Source: Izhakiella australiensis (GTDB lineage: Bacteria; Pseudomonadota; Gammaproteobacteria; Enterobacterales; Enterobacteriaceae). From it: a DNA stretch of 64,000 nucleotides. The notes under the pieces are model-generated. The model was not told the DNA's origin and made no database searches. It saw nothing but the letters and a program-made list of their open reading frames with translations. Position numbers and translations under genes: made by a program. This document shows, in pieces, positions 1-9,512 of the stretch. Each line of letters begins with the position of its first letter. The first letter of the stretch is position 1. The DNA lies in contig NZ_MRUL01000007.1 of assembly GCF_002006995.1 (NCBI RefSeq), positions 141,223-205,222 on the forward strand, read 5' to 3'.

Positions 1-335
1 AGCAAACCTGCGCCCAACGCCTTCATCAATTAAAAACGGATGCCGTTTCCCGCAAACCTGTATCAACAGGCTTTTCTGCGCCGAACGCATGAAGCCCGCC
101 AGGGTGAGCCGCAGGGAAGCGGCGAAAGTAAGCGCTGCGTCGGGAACGCATCGCGAACGGCCCGTACGGCGGGCTACATGCGTGAGGGTAGGACGCAGCC
201 ACGCAGAAACTGCCGGAAGTCCGGGGTCAAGGGGCCATGACGTTTGATGGCCCCTTGCCGGTCGCCCGCAGCGGCGGGCAAATAAGCCACCTGCCTGGCA
301 GGCGAGCGGAACAACCCACCTAAGGTGGAGAAATC
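1..335 (+). repeat. Structured intergenic repeat, copy A (cut by window start)
   Basis: This is the first of four copies of a GC-rich non-coding repeat. It contains successive stem-loops: GCAT/ATGC (148-151 with 178-181) enclosing GCCCG/CGGGC (160-164 with 170-174), then CCGGA/TCCGG, then a 10-bp stem AAGGGGCCAT/ATGGCCCCTT at 229-256, then GCCCGC/GCGGGC. Short open frames cross it in several frames and on both strands, as expected of structure without coding. I see no transposase. It does not match the ERIC or BOX sequences I know. Confidence 0.8.
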
Positions 336-360
336 AGCCACCTGCTTGATAACAACGTTG

Positions 361-815
361 AGGTACCAGCAAACCTGCTTCCCAACGCCGTTGTCGATAA
401 ACGGATGCCGTTTCAGCAAACCTGTACCAACAGGCTTTTCTGCGCCGAACGAATGAAGCCCGCCAGGGTGAGCCGCAGGGAGGCGGCGAAAGTGAGCGCT
501 GCGTCGGGAACGCATCGCGAACGGCCCGTACGGCGGGCTATATGCGTGAGGGTAGGGCGCAGCCACGCAGAAACTGCCGGAAGTCCGGGGTCAAGGGGCC
601 ATGACGTTTGATGGCCCCTTGCCGGTCGCCCGCAGCGGCGGGCAAATAAGCCACCTGCCTGGCAGGCGAACGGAACAACCCACCGCAGGTGAAATAAACA
701 ACCCACCGTAGGTGAAATCCCCCCCCACCGAAGGTGAAACAAATCGGGAAGGCAGGAGGGGGATCCCCCAGCGTCCGGGTTAAGGCCGCCGTGACGCCAG
801 ACGGCCCATTCCCCC
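361..815 (+). repeat. Structured intergenic repeat, copy B
   Basis: Second direct copy, upstream of phnF. It has the same core as copy A, with the long stem at 593-620. It then continues through a tail of degenerate CACC-GGTG palindromes (about 680-740) and a GCCGT/ACGGC hairpin near 790. The tail is the reverse complement of the outer end of copy D near 36.15-36.24 kb, so 815 is probably close to the true edge. Part of the transcript leader or terminator landscape between phnF and whatever lies to the left. Confidence 0.8.
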
Positions 816-823
816 TCAGCGCA

Positions 824-876
824 ATTTCATCGCAGCGTCACCACGCCTTAACCGCAACGTCATAAAACCTCGTCAT
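824..876 (+). promoter_or_regulatory. Possible degenerate Pho-box region upstream of phnF
   Basis: ATTTCAT at 824-830 and GCGTCAC at 835-841 are spaced as Pho-box half sites. ACGTCAT (857-863) and TCGTCAT (870-876) follow, but their period is 13 instead of 11. The phn genes are classically PhoB-activated, so a site is expected here. The match is weak and is offered as a candidate only. Confidence 0.25.
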
Positions 877-943
877 CTTAGAAAGCGTTAATCACGCCCA
901 AGCTCTGCTTCGGCGCTCTCTCAAGCCGGCTGGAGATTTTTAT

Positions 944-1660
944 ATGCTTAACTTATCCAGACATCCGACCACTCTATACCAGGCCATCGCCACACAGCTG
1001 GAAGATGAGCTGCGCAGCCGCTATCGCAGCGGGGAATATCTGCCTTCTGAAAAACAGCTGGCGGCACGCTTTGCCGTCAACCGCCATACGCTGCGTCGGG
1101 CCGTTGACGAGCTGGTTGATAAGGGGCTCGTTCAGCGCCGCCAGGGAAAAGGCATTCTGGTGCTGATGCGTCCTTGGGACTATCCGCTGCATGCGCAGGC
1201 GCATTTCAGTCAGAACCTGCTGGAGCAGGGCAGCACGCCCGGCAGTCAGCGGCTGCTGGCGGTATTACGCCCCTGCAATGCTGATGTCGCCGCCGCGCTG
1301 GCCTGCGAGGAGGGGCAAACCGTTATCCACCTGCGTACGCTGCGCAGCGTCAATGGCATTCCGGTTTCCATTATTAATCACTATCTGCCGGATCTCAGCT
1401 GGTGGCCGACTTTGCAGCATTTCAGCGCCGGGTCGCTGCATGAATTTATTGCCAGCGAGCTGGGCTGTGCGCTGACCCGACGTCAGACGCGCATTAGCGC
1501 CCGGCGCGCTAAGGCCAAAGAGAGCAAGCTGCTGACTATCGCCTTGCAGGCGCCGCTGTTGTGCGTGCGTACGCTGAACGTCCACGCCTCGGGGGAGGTG
1601 GCGGAATATTCCGTCAGCCTGACGCGTGCCGACATGCTTGAACTAACGCTGGAGCACTAA
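944..1660 (+). CDS. phnF: PhnF, GntR/HutC-family transcriptional regulator of phosphonate genes
   Basis: 238 aa. An N-terminal winged helix of the GntR type (about residues 8-75, with PSEKQLAARFAVNRHTLRRAVDEL) is followed by a UTRA/HutC ligand-binding domain (about 95-235). The start is an ATG 9 bases after GGAG. The TAA stop is followed directly by the phnG ATG, so phnF is the first gene of the C-P lyase operon and should be co-transcribed with it. In E. coli phnF sits in the same operon just before phnG. The role as a repressor or fine-tuner is known for some PhnF homologues; here it is inferred from family and position. Confidence 0.93.
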   Translation: MLNLSRHPTTLYQAIATQLEDELRSRYRSGEYLPSEKQLAARFAVNRHTLRRAVDELVDKGLVQRRQGKGILVLMRPWDYPLHAQAHFSQNLLEQGSTPGSQRLLAVLRPCNADVAAALACEEGQTVIHLRTLRSVNGIPVSIINHYLPDLSWWPTLQHFSAGSLHEFIASELGCALTRRQTRISARRAKAKESKLLTIALQAPLLCVRTLNVHASGEVAEYSVSLTRADMLELTLEH

Positions 1661-2107
1661 ATGGAACCTGTAAAGAATCGCCAGCACTGGATGTCGGTGC
1701 TGGCGCATAGCGCGCCGGAAAGGCTGCGTCATTACTGGCAGCCGTTAAATATCAAGGCTAATTACCAACCCCTGCGCGCGCCGGAAATCGGTTTGACGCG
1801 GCTGCAAGCGCGTATGGGCGGCAGCGGTCGTCGCTTTATTCTCGGCGATGCCACGGTTACCCGCGCCGTTATTCGTCTTGACGATGGTACCTGCGGCTAC
1901 AGCTACGTGCTGGGTCGTGATAAGGCGCACGCTGAGCTTTGTGCGCTGCTGGATGGCTTGCTGCAACAGCAGGGCGAAAGCACGCTGCTTTATCGTCAGC
2001 TGATCGTGCCGCTGGCTGCCGAGCGCGCTGAGCAACAGTCGCAGCGCGCCCGCGAGATCGCCAGCAGCCGCGTTGACTTTTTCACGCTTGTTCGCGGAGA
2101 TAATTAA
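1661..2107 (+). CDS. phnG: PhnG, C-P lyase core complex subunit
   Basis: 148 aa, the usual length of PhnG. The family subunit joins PhnH, PhnI and PhnJ in the C-P lyase core complex. With PhnI, PhnH and PhnL it forms the nucleosidase step that couples ATP to a phosphonate to give ribose-1-phosphonate-5-triphosphate. The sequence opens with a typical PhnG N-terminus (RQHWMSVLAHS) and has the conserved RTGLMMV-like strand replaced by QARMGGSGRRFILGDATVTR. The start codon abuts the phnF stop, and the stop overlaps the phnH start by one base, consistent with translational coupling. Identification is by sequence and operon order. Confidence 0.95.
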   Translation: MEPVKNRQHWMSVLAHSAPERLRHYWQPLNIKANYQPLRAPEIGLTRLQARMGGSGRRFILGDATVTRAVIRLDDGTCGYSYVLGRDKAHAELCALLDGLLQQQGESTLLYRQLIVPLAAERAEQQSQRAREIASSRVDFFTLVRGDN

Positions 2108-2682
2108 TGACGTTACTTGCCAGTTTTACCCAGCCGGTGGCCGACGCGCAGAGTGCTTTTCGCCGCATTCTGAAGGCGATGAGCGAGCCGGGCGTGGTGG
2201 TCACGCTGCCGTCTATACCCGCCTGGGGGACGCTTTCGCCCGCCGCCACCGCGCTGCTGATGACGCTGGCCGATGGTGAAACCCCTGTCTGGCTTGATCC
2301 GATTCTGCGCCAGACCACGCTGATCAATAACCTGCGCTTTCATACCGGCGCCAGTCTGGCCGCTGAACCCGGCGCGCCCTTCGCCGTTTTAACCCAGGGC
2401 AGCGTCTGGGATGCCACGCAGTTTAATCCCGGCGATGATCTGTCGCCGGAAACCAGCACCACGGTGATCGTTGAGGTTGGCGCGCTGAATGGCGGCCTGA
2501 CTCTACGCCTGCGCGGACCTGGCATTCTTGAGTCGCGTGCGGTGGCGCCAAAGCTACCGCCGGACCTGCTGCACTGGCTACGAGAACGTCCGCATCGTTT
2601 CCCGCAGGGGGTGGATTTAATTTTCACCGCAGGCAGCCAGCTGATGGCGCTGCCGCGCACCATCGACGTGGAGGTGTGCTGA
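2107..2682 (+). CDS. phnH: PhnH, C-P lyase core complex subunit
   Basis: 191 aa, normal PhnH length. PhnH is a dimeric, PLP-transferase-like fold without PLP that belongs to the PhnGHIJ core. The opening FTQPVADAQSAFRRILKAMS is the conserved family N-terminus. The ATG overlaps the phnG stop by one base (TAATG). The TGA overlaps the phnI start (TGATG). The tight spacing implies stoichiometric synthesis of core subunits. No unusual residue or truncation seen. Confidence 0.95.
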   Translation: MTLLASFTQPVADAQSAFRRILKAMSEPGVVVTLPSIPAWGTLSPAATALLMTLADGETPVWLDPILRQTTLINNLRFHTGASLAAEPGAPFAVLTQGSVWDATQFNPGDDLSPETSTTVIVEVGALNGGLTLRLRGPGILESRAVAPKLPPDLLHWLRERPHRFPQGVDLIFTAGSQLMALPRTIDVEVC

Positions 2683-3758
2683 TGTACGTTGCGGTTAAAG
2701 GCGGAGAAAAAGCCATTGAGGCGGCGCACCAGCTGCAGGCCGCCCTGCGGCGCGGCGCGCCGGATGAGGCTGAGCTACAAAGCAGTCAGATAGAGCAGCA
2801 GCTGGGGCTGGCGGTGGACCGGGTAATGACCGAGGGCGGCATCTACGATCGGCAGCTGGCGGCGCTGGCAATAAAGCAGGCCAGCGGTGACCTGGTCGAG
2901 GCGATTTTTTTGCTGCGCGCTTACCGCACGACGTTGCCGCGCATCGCCGATAGCCTGCCGCTGGAGACGGCGGAGATGCGGCTGGAGCGGCGTATTTCGG
3001 CGGTCTATAAAGACCTGCCCGGCGGCCAGGTGCTGGGGCCGACATACGATTATACCCACCGGCTGTTGGATTTTGCTCTGCTGGCGGAAGGGGGCGTCCC
3101 CGCTGCGCCGCGCGCTGAGCAGCCGCTTGGCGCCTGTCCGCCGGTATTTGACTTAATGACCCGCGAAGGGCTGGCGGCTGCGGAAGAAGACGATGGCAGC
3201 GAACCGCTGGATATTACCCGTCAGCCGCCATCTTATCCGGCGCCGCGTAGCGCGCGCTTGCAGCAGCTGGTACGCGGCGATGAGGGTTTTTTGCTGGCGC
3301 TTGGCTATTCCACCCAGCGCGGCTATGGGCGCAACCATCCGTTTGTCGGCGAGATCCGTACCGGCTACGTCACGGTAGCGATCGCCCCGGAAGAGCTGGG
3401 GTTTGCCGTTGAAATCGGCGAGCTGCTGCTGACCGAATGTGAAATGGTTAACGGCTTTAACGCGCCGGAAGATAAGCCGCCGTTCTTTACCCGTGGCTAC
3501 GGACTGGTGTTTGGCCGCGCGGAGCGCAAAGCGATGGCGATGGCATTGGTTGACCGCGCGCTGCAAACCGCGGAATACGCCGAGCGGGTCAACAGCCCGG
3601 CGCAGGACGAGGAGTTTGTGCTGTCACATGCCGACAACGTTGAAGCCGCCGGCTTTGTTTCTCATCTCAAACTGCCGCACTACGTTGATTTCCAGGCGGA
3701 GCTGACGCTGATAAACCAGCTGCGCGCCGACTGGCAGGAGAAAACCAATGGCGAGTGA
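2682..3758 (+). CDS. phnI: PhnI, C-P lyase core nucleosidase subunit
   Basis: 358 aa. PhnI is the central core subunit and, in E. coli, has nucleosidase activity that displaces adenine from MgATP. The protein starts MYVAVKGGEKAI, the family signature. The ATG at 2682 is chosen over an in-frame upstream GTG because it overlaps the phnH TGA and gives the canonical N-terminus. Its end overlaps phnJ by 11 bases. Length and conserved blocks such as LGYSTQRGYGRNHPFVGEIR agree with a complete gene. Confidence 0.96.
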   Translation: MYVAVKGGEKAIEAAHQLQAALRRGAPDEAELQSSQIEQQLGLAVDRVMTEGGIYDRQLAALAIKQASGDLVEAIFLLRAYRTTLPRIADSLPLETAEMRLERRISAVYKDLPGGQVLGPTYDYTHRLLDFALLAEGGVPAAPRAEQPLGACPPVFDLMTREGLAAAEEDDGSEPLDITRQPPSYPAPRSARLQQLVRGDEGFLLALGYSTQRGYGRNHPFVGEIRTGYVTVAIAPEELGFAVEIGELLLTECEMVNGFNAPEDKPPFFTRGYGLVFGRAERKAMAMALVDRALQTAEYAERVNSPAQDEEFVLSHADNVEAAGFVSHLKLPHYVDFQAELTLINQLRADWQEKTNGE

Positions 3759-4596
3759 ACTGACGGGCTATAACCCCGGCTATCTGGACGAACAAAGTAA
3801 GCGCAGCATTCGTCGCGCGTTGTTGAAAGCGGTTGCCATTCCGGGCTACCAGGTGCCCTTTGGCGGACGCGAAATGCCAATGCCCTACGGCTGGGGCACT
3901 GGCGGCATTCAGATAACCGCCAGCCTGATTGGTCAGCAGGACGTGCTGAAAGTGATCGACCAGGGTGCCGATGACACCACCAATGCGGTGTCGATACGCA
4001 CGTTTTTCCAGCGCGTCAGCAGCGCCAGCACCACGGAGCGTACGGCGGAGGCCACGCTGATACAAACGCGTCACCGCATCCCGGAAACGCCACTGCGTGA
4101 GGACCAGATTCTGATCTACCAGGTGCCGGTGCCGGAGCCGCTGCGTTTTATCGAACCGCGCGAAACGGAAACGCGCAAAATGCATGCGCTTGAGGAGTAC
4201 GGCGTGATGCAGGTCAAGCTGTATGAAGACATTGCCCGCTTTGGCCACATAGCCACCAGCTATGCCTATCCGGTGAAGGTCAACGAACGCTATGTGATGG
4301 ACCCGTCGCCGATCCCGAAGTTTGATAACCCGAAAATGGACATGATGCCGACGCTACAGCTCTTTGGTGCCGGTCGCGAGAAGCGCATTTACGCGCTGCC
4401 GCCTTTCTGCCGGGTGAAAAGCCTCGACTTTGACGATCATCCTTTCAGTATCCAGCAGTGGACGCAACCCTGCGCTCTGTGCGGGGCTAAAGACAGCTAT
4501 CTCGATGAAATCTTCATGGATGATAGCGGTACGCGCATGTTCGTCTGCTCGGATACCGACCACTGCCGTCAGCAACAGGAGACGAAGCCAGCATGA
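3748..4596 (+). CDS. phnJ: PhnJ, radical-SAM C-P lyase
   Basis: 282 aa. PhnJ is the iron-sulfur radical S-adenosylmethionine enzyme that breaks the carbon-phosphorus bond of ribose-1-phosphonate-5-phosphate, releasing an alkane and the cyclic phosphate. The C-terminal cysteines are present: CALC near residue 243, then VCSDTDHC near 268-275. They supply the 4Fe-4S ligands and the catalytic thiol. The blocks GYQVPFGGREMPMPYGWGTG and ATLIQTRHRIPETPL are near-identical to the E. coli family. Overlaps phnI (11 bases) and phnK (ATGA). Complete and apparently active. Confidence 0.97.
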   Translation: MASELTGYNPGYLDEQSKRSIRRALLKAVAIPGYQVPFGGREMPMPYGWGTGGIQITASLIGQQDVLKVIDQGADDTTNAVSIRTFFQRVSSASTTERTAEATLIQTRHRIPETPLREDQILIYQVPVPEPLRFIEPRETETRKMHALEEYGVMQVKLYEDIARFGHIATSYAYPVKVNERYVMDPSPIPKFDNPKMDMMPTLQLFGAGREKRIYALPPFCRVKSLDFDDHPFSIQQWTQPCALCGAKDSYLDEIFMDDSGTRMFVCSDTDHCRQQQETKPA

Positions 4597-5354
4597 TAAT
4601 GCAACAACCGCTGCTGACGGTTAATCAGCTCACCCATCTTTACGCGCCGGGCAAGGGCTTCCGCGATGTCTCTTTTGCGCTTTATCCCGGTGAAGTGCTG
4701 GGCATCGTCGGTGAATCCGGCTCCGGTAAGACCACGCTGCTGAAGGCACTTTCTGCGCGCCTGGCGCCGCAGCAGGGCGAGGTTATTTACCGCGGACAGG
4801 ATCTGTATGGCATCAGCGAGAGCGACCGGCGACGGCTGCTGCGCACGGAATGGGGCGTGGTCCATCAGTATCCGATGGATGGTTTGCGGCCACAGGTTTC
4901 GGCGGGCGGCAATATTGGTGAGCGCCTGATGGCAATCGGCGAACGTCACTATGGCCAGATTCGCAGCAAAGCTGGCCGCTGGCTACAGGACGTTGAAATT
5001 CCGCTGTCGCGGCTGGACGACCTGCCGGGTACGTTCTCCGGCGGTATGCAGCAGCGTCTGCAAATTGCCCGCAATCTGGTTACTCACCCGCAGCTGGTAT
5101 TTATGGACGAGCCGACCGGCGGGCTGGACGTCTCGGTGCAGGCCCGACTGCTGGACCTGGTGCGTGGACTGGTGCGCGATCTTAACCTGGCGCTGGTGAT
5201 CGTGACCCACGATCTGGGCGTAGCGCGGCTGTTGGCCCACCGGCTGCTGGTTATGCAGCAAGGCGAGGTCGTGGAGAGCGGGCTGACCGATCGGGTGCTG
5301 GATGACCCGCATCATCCCTACACTCAGCTGCTGGTTTCTTCGGTGCTCAGCTGA
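4593..5354 (+). CDS. phnK: PhnK, ABC-type ATPase associated with C-P lyase
   Basis: 253 aa. PhnK is an ABC ATPase that docks on the PhnGHIJ core and is not a transporter subunit. It shows Walker A GESGSGKTT (near residue 43), signature FSGGMQQRLQIAR, Walker B LVFMDEPTGGLD and the switch histidine in VTHDLG. The ATG overlaps the phnJ stop as ATGA; a second ATG two codons later (4599) is also possible. Followed by a 60-base gap holding a small hairpin before phnL. Confidence 0.95.
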   Translation: MIMQQPLLTVNQLTHLYAPGKGFRDVSFALYPGEVLGIVGESGSGKTTLLKALSARLAPQQGEVIYRGQDLYGISESDRRRLLRTEWGVVHQYPMDGLRPQVSAGGNIGERLMAIGERHYGQIRSKAGRWLQDVEIPLSRLDDLPGTFSGGMQQRLQIARNLVTHPQLVFMDEPTGGLDVSVQARLLDLVRGLVRDLNLALVIVTHDLGVARLLAHRLLVMQQGEVVESGLTDRVLDDPHHPYTQLLVSSVLS

Positions 5355-5370
5355 GTCGGCATTTACCGGC

Positions 5371-5387
5371 CGCCCGCAGGACGGGCG
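5371..5387. repeat. Small REP-like hairpin between phnK and phnL
   Basis: CGCCCG at 5371-5376 pairs with CGGGCG at 5382-5387 around a 5-base loop. The sequence resembles the larger hairpin at 16973-16995. There is no T-run, so it is more likely an RNA-stabilising or REP-type palindrome than a terminator. Confidence 0.45.
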
Positions 5388-5414
5388 TCACGATCTCTGT
5401 TCATCAGGTAAAAC

Positions 5415-6119
5415 ATGAAAACCATGCTTCGGGCAGAAAATCTGTCAAAAACGTTTGTACTTCACAATCAAAACGGCGCCCGTTTGGCGGTATTGCATAA
5501 CGCCAGCCTGCAGGTCGCCGCCGGTGAGTGCGTGGTGCTACACGGCCACTCCGGCAGCGGTAAATCAACCTTGCTGCGCTCGCTATATGCCAATTACCAG
5601 CCAGATAGCGGGCATATCTGGGTCAACCATCAGCAGCAGTGGGTCGATCTGGTCAGCGCGCCGGCGCGCGATGTGCTGGCGGTGCGGCGCGATACCCTCG
5701 GTTGGGTCAGCCAGTTCCTGCGGGTAATACCGCGCATCTCTGCCCTTGAGGTAGTGATGCAGCCGCTGCTGGAGCGCGGCGTAGGCCGTGAAGAATGCCA
5801 GGACAAAGCCAGCCATCTGCTGAGCCGCCTGAACGTACCGCAGCGGCTCTGGCAGCTGGCGCCTTCAACCTTCTCCGGCGGTGAGCAGCAGCGCGTTAAT
5901 ATCGCCCGCGGTTTTATCGCCGGGCATCCCATCTTACTGCTGGATGAGCCTACCGCCTCGCTGGACAGCGCCAATAGCCAGGCGGTGGTGGGGCTGATTG
6001 AAGAAGCGCGCGCCGGCGGCGCCGCGGTGGTGGGTATTTTTCATGATGCGGCGGTACGTGAGCGCGTCGCCGATCGTTTACACGTTATGCAACCAGAGGG
6101 CGGGGAGACCGGGCAATGA
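5415..6119 (+). CDS. phnL: PhnL, ABC-type ATPase associated with C-P lyase
   Basis: 234 aa. PhnL is the second ABC-type ATPase of the pathway. It works with PhnG, PhnH and PhnI in phosphonate-nucleotide coupling, and PhnK and PhnL can sit together on the core complex. Walker A is GHSGSGKST (near residue 43), the signature is [13 protein letters not shown], and Walker B is [12 protein letters not shown]. The gene follows a 60-base gap after phnK and overlaps phnM as ATGA. Standard length; no defect seen. Confidence 0.95.
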   Translation: MKTMLRAENLSKTFVLHNQNGARLAVLHNASLQVAAGECVVLHGHSGSGKSTLLRSLYANYQPDSGHIWVNHQQQWVDLVSAPARDVLAVRRDTLGWVSQFLRVIPRISALEVVMQPLLERGVGREECQDKASHLLSRLNVPQRLWQLAPSTFSGGEQQRVNIARGFIAGHPILLLDEPTASLDSANSQAVVGLIEEARAGGAAVVGIFHDAAVRERVADRLHVMQPEGGETGQ

Positions 6120-7252
6120 TTATCAATAACGTGCGGCTGGTGTTAGAAAACGAGGTGGTTAATGGCTCGCTGTCGGTGGTGGACGGGGTGATTAATGCCA
6201 TTGCCGATACGCCAAGCAGCCTGCCGCAGGCGATAGACGGCGCGGGCGGCTGGCTGATGCCGGGCATGGTCGAACTGCATACCGATAACCTCGATAAGTT
6301 CTTTACCCCGCGGCCGAAAGTTGACTGGCCGGCGCACTCGGCAATGAGCAGCCACGATGCGCTGATGATTACCAGCGGGATTACGACCGTGCTGGATGCG
6401 ATTGGCGTCGGTGATGTGCGTGACGGCGGCCATCGCATGGAAAATCTGCAAAAGATGATCGAGGCCATCCGCTATAGCCAGCAGCACGGGCTCAACCGCG
6501 CAGAGCATCGCATTCACCTGCGCTGCGAGCTGCCTCACGACAGCACCTTAGCGCTGTTTGAACAGCTGCAATCGCTGCCGGAGCTGGCGCTGGTGTCGCT
6601 GATGGATCATTCTCCAGGCCAGCGTCAGTATGTCTCGCTGGAAAAATACCGCATCTATTTTAAGGGAAAGTACGGCCTGAGCGATGAAGAGATGGCCACG
6701 TTTGAACGCGAGCAGCTGCAACTTGCCAGCCGCTGGTCGCAGCCAAACCGCCAGGCCATTGCCGCCCTGTGTCGTCAGAACGGCATTCCGATTGCCAGCC
6801 ACGATGACGCCAGCGAAGCCCACGTCAACGAATCACACGAGGTCGGCAGCGTAATCGCCGAGTTTCCCACCACCGTTGAGGCGGCAGATGCCTCGCACCG
6901 CCGGGGTATGCAGGTGCTGATGGGGGCGCCGAATATTGTGCGCGGCGGCTCCCATTCCGGCAACGTCGCCGCCGCTGAACTGGCGACGCGCCAGCGGCTG
7001 GACATTCTGTCATCAGATTATTATCCCGCCAGCCTGCTGGACGCGGCGTTTCGCATCGCGCAGCAGCCGGATAATGGCTACGACATTCCGGCCGCGATCG
7101 CGCTGGTAACCCGCAATCCGGCGCGGGCGATCGGCTTAGAGGATCGCGGGGTGATAGCCGAAGGCAAACGTGCCGATTTGCTGCTGGTTAAAGCGCACCG
7201 GCAGCAGGTTTATCTCGATCGCGTCTGGCGTCAGGGGCGGGTGGTTTACTGA
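6116..7252 (+). CDS. phnM: PhnM, triphosphate hydrolase of the C-P lyase pathway
   Basis: 378 aa. PhnM is an amidohydrolase-superfamily metalloenzyme that removes pyrophosphate from alpha-D-ribose-1-methylphosphonate-5-triphosphate, making the PhnJ substrate. Conserved metal and substrate blocks are visible: [15 protein letters not shown] near residue 55, [14 protein letters not shown] near 224, and [15 protein letters not shown] near 299. Overlaps phnL by four bases and phnN by one. Full length. Confidence 0.96.
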   Translation: MIINNVRLVLENEVVNGSLSVVDGVINAIADTPSSLPQAIDGAGGWLMPGMVELHTDNLDKFFTPRPKVDWPAHSAMSSHDALMITSGITTVLDAIGVGDVRDGGHRMENLQKMIEAIRYSQQHGLNRAEHRIHLRCELPHDSTLALFEQLQSLPELALVSLMDHSPGQRQYVSLEKYRIYFKGKYGLSDEEMATFEREQLQLASRWSQPNRQAIAALCRQNGIPIASHDDASEAHVNESHEVGSVIAEFPTTVEAADASHRRGMQVLMGAPNIVRGGSHSGNVAAAELATRQRLDILSSDYYPASLLDAAFRIAQQPDNGYDIPAAIALVTRNPARAIGLEDRGVIAEGKRADLLLVKAHRQQVYLDRVWRQGRVVY

Positions 7253-7788
7253 TGGCCCGGCTCATCTGGCTGATGGGCGCATCCGGCGCGGGTAAGGATA
7301 GCCTGCTGCAGGCGCTGCGCGCTCAGACGCCGCCAGCCTTGCTGATTGCCCATCGCTATATCACCCGATCGGCGGACGCTGGCGGCGAGAACCATATTGC
7401 CCTTAGTTCGCAGGAATTTCAGCGGCGCTGCGCGGCGGGTCTGTTCGCCGTCCACTGGCAGGCGCACGACCAGCATTACGGGCTGGGCATTGAGATCGAT
7501 CTCTGGCTGGAACGCGGGCTGGATGTGCTGGTCAACGGTTCCCGCCTGCATCTGGCGGCGCCGGCAGCGCGCTACGGCGCGCGCATGCTGCCGATCTGTC
7601 TGACGGTCTCTCTGCCGCAGCTTGAACAGCGCCTGCGCCGGCGTGGACGCGAGGACGAGCAGCAGATCGCCGTGCGGCTGGCGCGCGCCGCTGCTCCGGC
7701 GCCAGAGGGCTGTCACTCACTGAGCAACGACGGGCCGCTCAGCGAGACGCTGGCGGCCTTTAACCGGCTGCTGGAGCAGATGCGATGA
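7252..7788 (+). CDS. phnN: PhnN, ribose 1,5-bisphosphate phosphokinase
   Basis: 178 aa. PhnN phosphorylates ribose 1,5-bisphosphate to PRPP, returning the sugar from C-P lyase to nucleotide metabolism. It has the guanylate-kinase-like P-loop [10 protein letters not shown] at residues 8-17 and the RYITR strand near 35. The TGATGG junction with phnM and ATGA overlap with phnP place it firmly in the operon. The start ATG at 7252 gives the normal N-terminus MARLIWLMG. phnO, which lies between phnN and phnP in E. coli, is missing here. Confidence 0.94.
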   Translation: MARLIWLMGASGAGKDSLLQALRAQTPPALLIAHRYITRSADAGGENHIALSSQEFQRRCAAGLFAVHWQAHDQHYGLGIEIDLWLERGLDVLVNGSRLHLAAPAARYGARMLPICLTVSLPQLEQRLRRRGREDEQQIAVRLARAAAPAPEGCHSLSNDGPLSETLAAFNRLLEQMR

Positions 7789-8537
7789 GATTTACCTTCC
7801 TTGGCACCGGCGGCGTGCAGCAGGTGCCGGTGTTCGGCTGCGATTGTCGGGTTTGCCAGCGCGCTCGTCAGCAGCCCGCTTACCAGCGCGCCAGCGCCAG
7901 TGCGCTGATTGAATGTAATGGTGAAACCACGCTGCTGGATGCCGGCCTGGTGCATCTCGAGCGGCGCTTTCACCCCGGTGAGCTAAGCCGTATCCTGCTA
8001 ACGCATTATCATATGGATCATGTGCAGGGCTTGTTCGCTCTGCGCTGGGGCATGGGGGCGCGTATTCCGGTGTTTGGCCCGCCGGACGAGCAGGGCTGTG
8101 ACGATCTCTATCGCCATCCCGGCCTGCTGGATTTTCAGCCGCTGCCGCCGCCGTTCCAGCCGCTGGCCTGCGGTGATTTCACCCTGACGCCGCTGCCGCT
8201 GATTCATTCAAAATTAACCTACGGCTATCTGATTCGCTACGGCGACTGGCAGCTGGCTTACCTGACGGACACCGTCGGCTTACCGCCGCAGACTCTGCGC
8301 TTTTTGCAACATCGGCGTCTTGACGTGCTGGTGCTGGATTGCAGCCATTCTCCGCAGGCGCAGCGCCCGCGCAATCACAACGACATTACCCTTGCGTTAC
8401 AGCTTCATGAACAGCTCAGGCCGCAGGTCAGCTGGTTGACGCATATCAGTCATCAGGTGGACGACTGGCTATTACAAAACGTACTGCCGGCGAATGTAAA
8501 GCCTGCGCACGACGGTCTGACGCTGCTCGCCGGTTAG
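7785..8537 (+). CDS. phnP: PhnP, 5-phosphoribosyl 1,2-cyclic phosphate phosphodiesterase
   Basis: 250 aa, metallo-beta-lactamase fold. PhnP opens the cyclic phosphate made by PhnJ to ribose 1,5-bisphosphate, the PhnN substrate. The N-terminus [19 protein letters not shown], with following Cys pairs, matches the family's structural zinc site. The active-site motif [11 protein letters not shown] lies near residues 73-83, with further ligands in YLTDTVG and CSHSP downstream. It is the last gene of the first phn block; 125 bases separate it from phnC, including a Pho-box candidate. Confidence 0.94.
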   Translation: MRFTFLGTGGVQQVPVFGCDCRVCQRARQQPAYQRASASALIECNGETTLLDAGLVHLERRFHPGELSRILLTHYHMDHVQGLFALRWGMGARIPVFGPPDEQGCDDLYRHPGLLDFQPLPPPFQPLACGDFTLTPLPLIHSKLTYGYLIRYGDWQLAYLTDTVGLPPQTLRFLQHRRLDVLVLDCSHSPQAQRPRNHNDITLALQLHEQLRPQVSWLTHISHQVDDWLLQNVLPANVKPAHDGLTLLAG

Positions 8538-8567
8538 CCACGCCAGCGTCATTTTTTCATCACCGGT

Positions 8568-8603
8568 TTGTCATCAACGCGTCATCTGCGTCGCCGTTAA
8601 TAA
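8568..8603 (+). promoter_or_regulatory. Pho box and -10 element for phnCDEE
   Basis: TTGTCAT (8568-8574) and GCGTCAT (8579-8585) are direct half-sites separated by four bases, the 11-base period of a Pho box (consensus CTGTCAT-N4-CTGTCAT). A TAATAA element at 8598-8603 sits where the -10 box of PhoB-dependent promoters is expected. This predicts a second phosphate-starvation promoter for the importer genes, separate from the phnF promoter. Confidence 0.65.
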
Positions 8604-8662
8604 AGTCGCGCTCAGGCATAGCCTGCCCGGATCATTAATGCTTACTTTTAACGGTAAAACTT

Positions 8663-9490
8663 ATGTCACTGGCAATCTTACGTCCCGTACCTGTCGAATC
8701 TTCCCTGCGGGCAGTTAATAAAAAAGTACTGTCGGTTGTCGGGCTGGGAAAAGCCTACAACGCCGGTTCCAGGGTGCTGGATGATATCAGCTTCGACCTG
8801 CACGCCGGAGAACTGGTGGCGGTAATCGGCCGTTCCGGCGCCGGTAAATCCACCCTGCTGCATACCCTGAACGGCACCATCACGGCCAGCGAAGGGCAAA
8901 TCATCAATCAGCGCGACGATGGCAGTCAGCAGAACGTCGCGGCGCTGCCGGCGCGCAAGATGCGCCAGTGGCGCAGCGAGTGCGGCATGATTTTCCAGGA
9001 TTTCTGCCTGGTACCACGACTGGACGTACTGACGAACGTGCTGCTGGGACGACTCAGCCAGACTTCTACCCTGAAATCTTTTTGCAAAATTTTTTCTGAT
9101 GAAGATCGCGCCAGAGCGATTGGCCTGCTGGAGTGGCTGAACATGCTGCCGCAGGCGCTGCAGCGTGCGGAAAATCTCTCTGGCGGACAGATGCAGCGCG
9201 TTGCTATCTGCCGCGCGCTCATGCAGAACCCGAAAATATTGCTGGCCGACGAGCCGGTCGCCTCGCTGGATCCGAAAAACACCCGTCGCATTATGGAAGT
9301 GCTGCGTCAGATTAGCGACAACGGCATCAGCGTGATGGTGAATCTGCATTCGGTCGAGCTGGTGAAAGAGTACTGCACGCGGGTCATTGGCATCGCCAGT
9401 GGACGCATTATTTTCGATGGTCACCCCGCGCAGCTTAATGAAAACCTTCTTCATACCCTGTATGGCGAAGAAATCACGCAACTTAACTAA
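8663..9490 (+). CDS. phnC: PhnC, phosphonate ABC importer ATPase
   Basis: 275 aa. ATP-binding subunit that powers phosphonate import with PhnD and PhnE. Walker A is GRSGAGKST (near residue 57), signature [13 protein letters not shown], Walker [13 protein letters not shown], and the histidine switch is in NLHSVELV. The ATG at 8663 gives a 25-residue extension before the ABC domain; a shorter start cannot be excluded. It begins the second phn block (phnC-phnD-phnE-phnE) downstream of a Pho box. In E. coli these genes lie upstream of phnF, so the locus order differs. Confidence 0.93.
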   Translation: MSLAILRPVPVESSLRAVNKKVLSVVGLGKAYNAGSRVLDDISFDLHAGELVAVIGRSGAGKSTLLHTLNGTITASEGQIINQRDDGSQQNVAALPARKMRQWRSECGMIFQDFCLVPRLDVLTNVLLGRLSQTSTLKSFCKIFSDEDRARAIGLLEWLNMLPQALQRAENLSGGQMQRVAICRALMQNPKILLADEPVASLDPKNTRRIMEVLRQISDNGISVMVNLHSVELVKEYCTRVIGIASGRIIFDGHPAQLNENLLHTLYGEEITQLN

Positions 9491-9512
9491 CTTTTGGGAT
9501 ACGGACGCAGCA

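Noticed and set aside
405..611. Open frames in the repeat copies (40-240, 405-611, 14844-15122, 36406-36663) that give similar short 'proteins'
   Set aside because: The similarity follows from the repeated DNA itself. The frames have no good ribosome sites, run in several frames and both strands, and overlap stem-loops.
719..727. C8 run in repeat copy B as a phase-variable tract
   Set aside because: It is in non-coding repeat sequence, so a length change there has no reading frame to switch.
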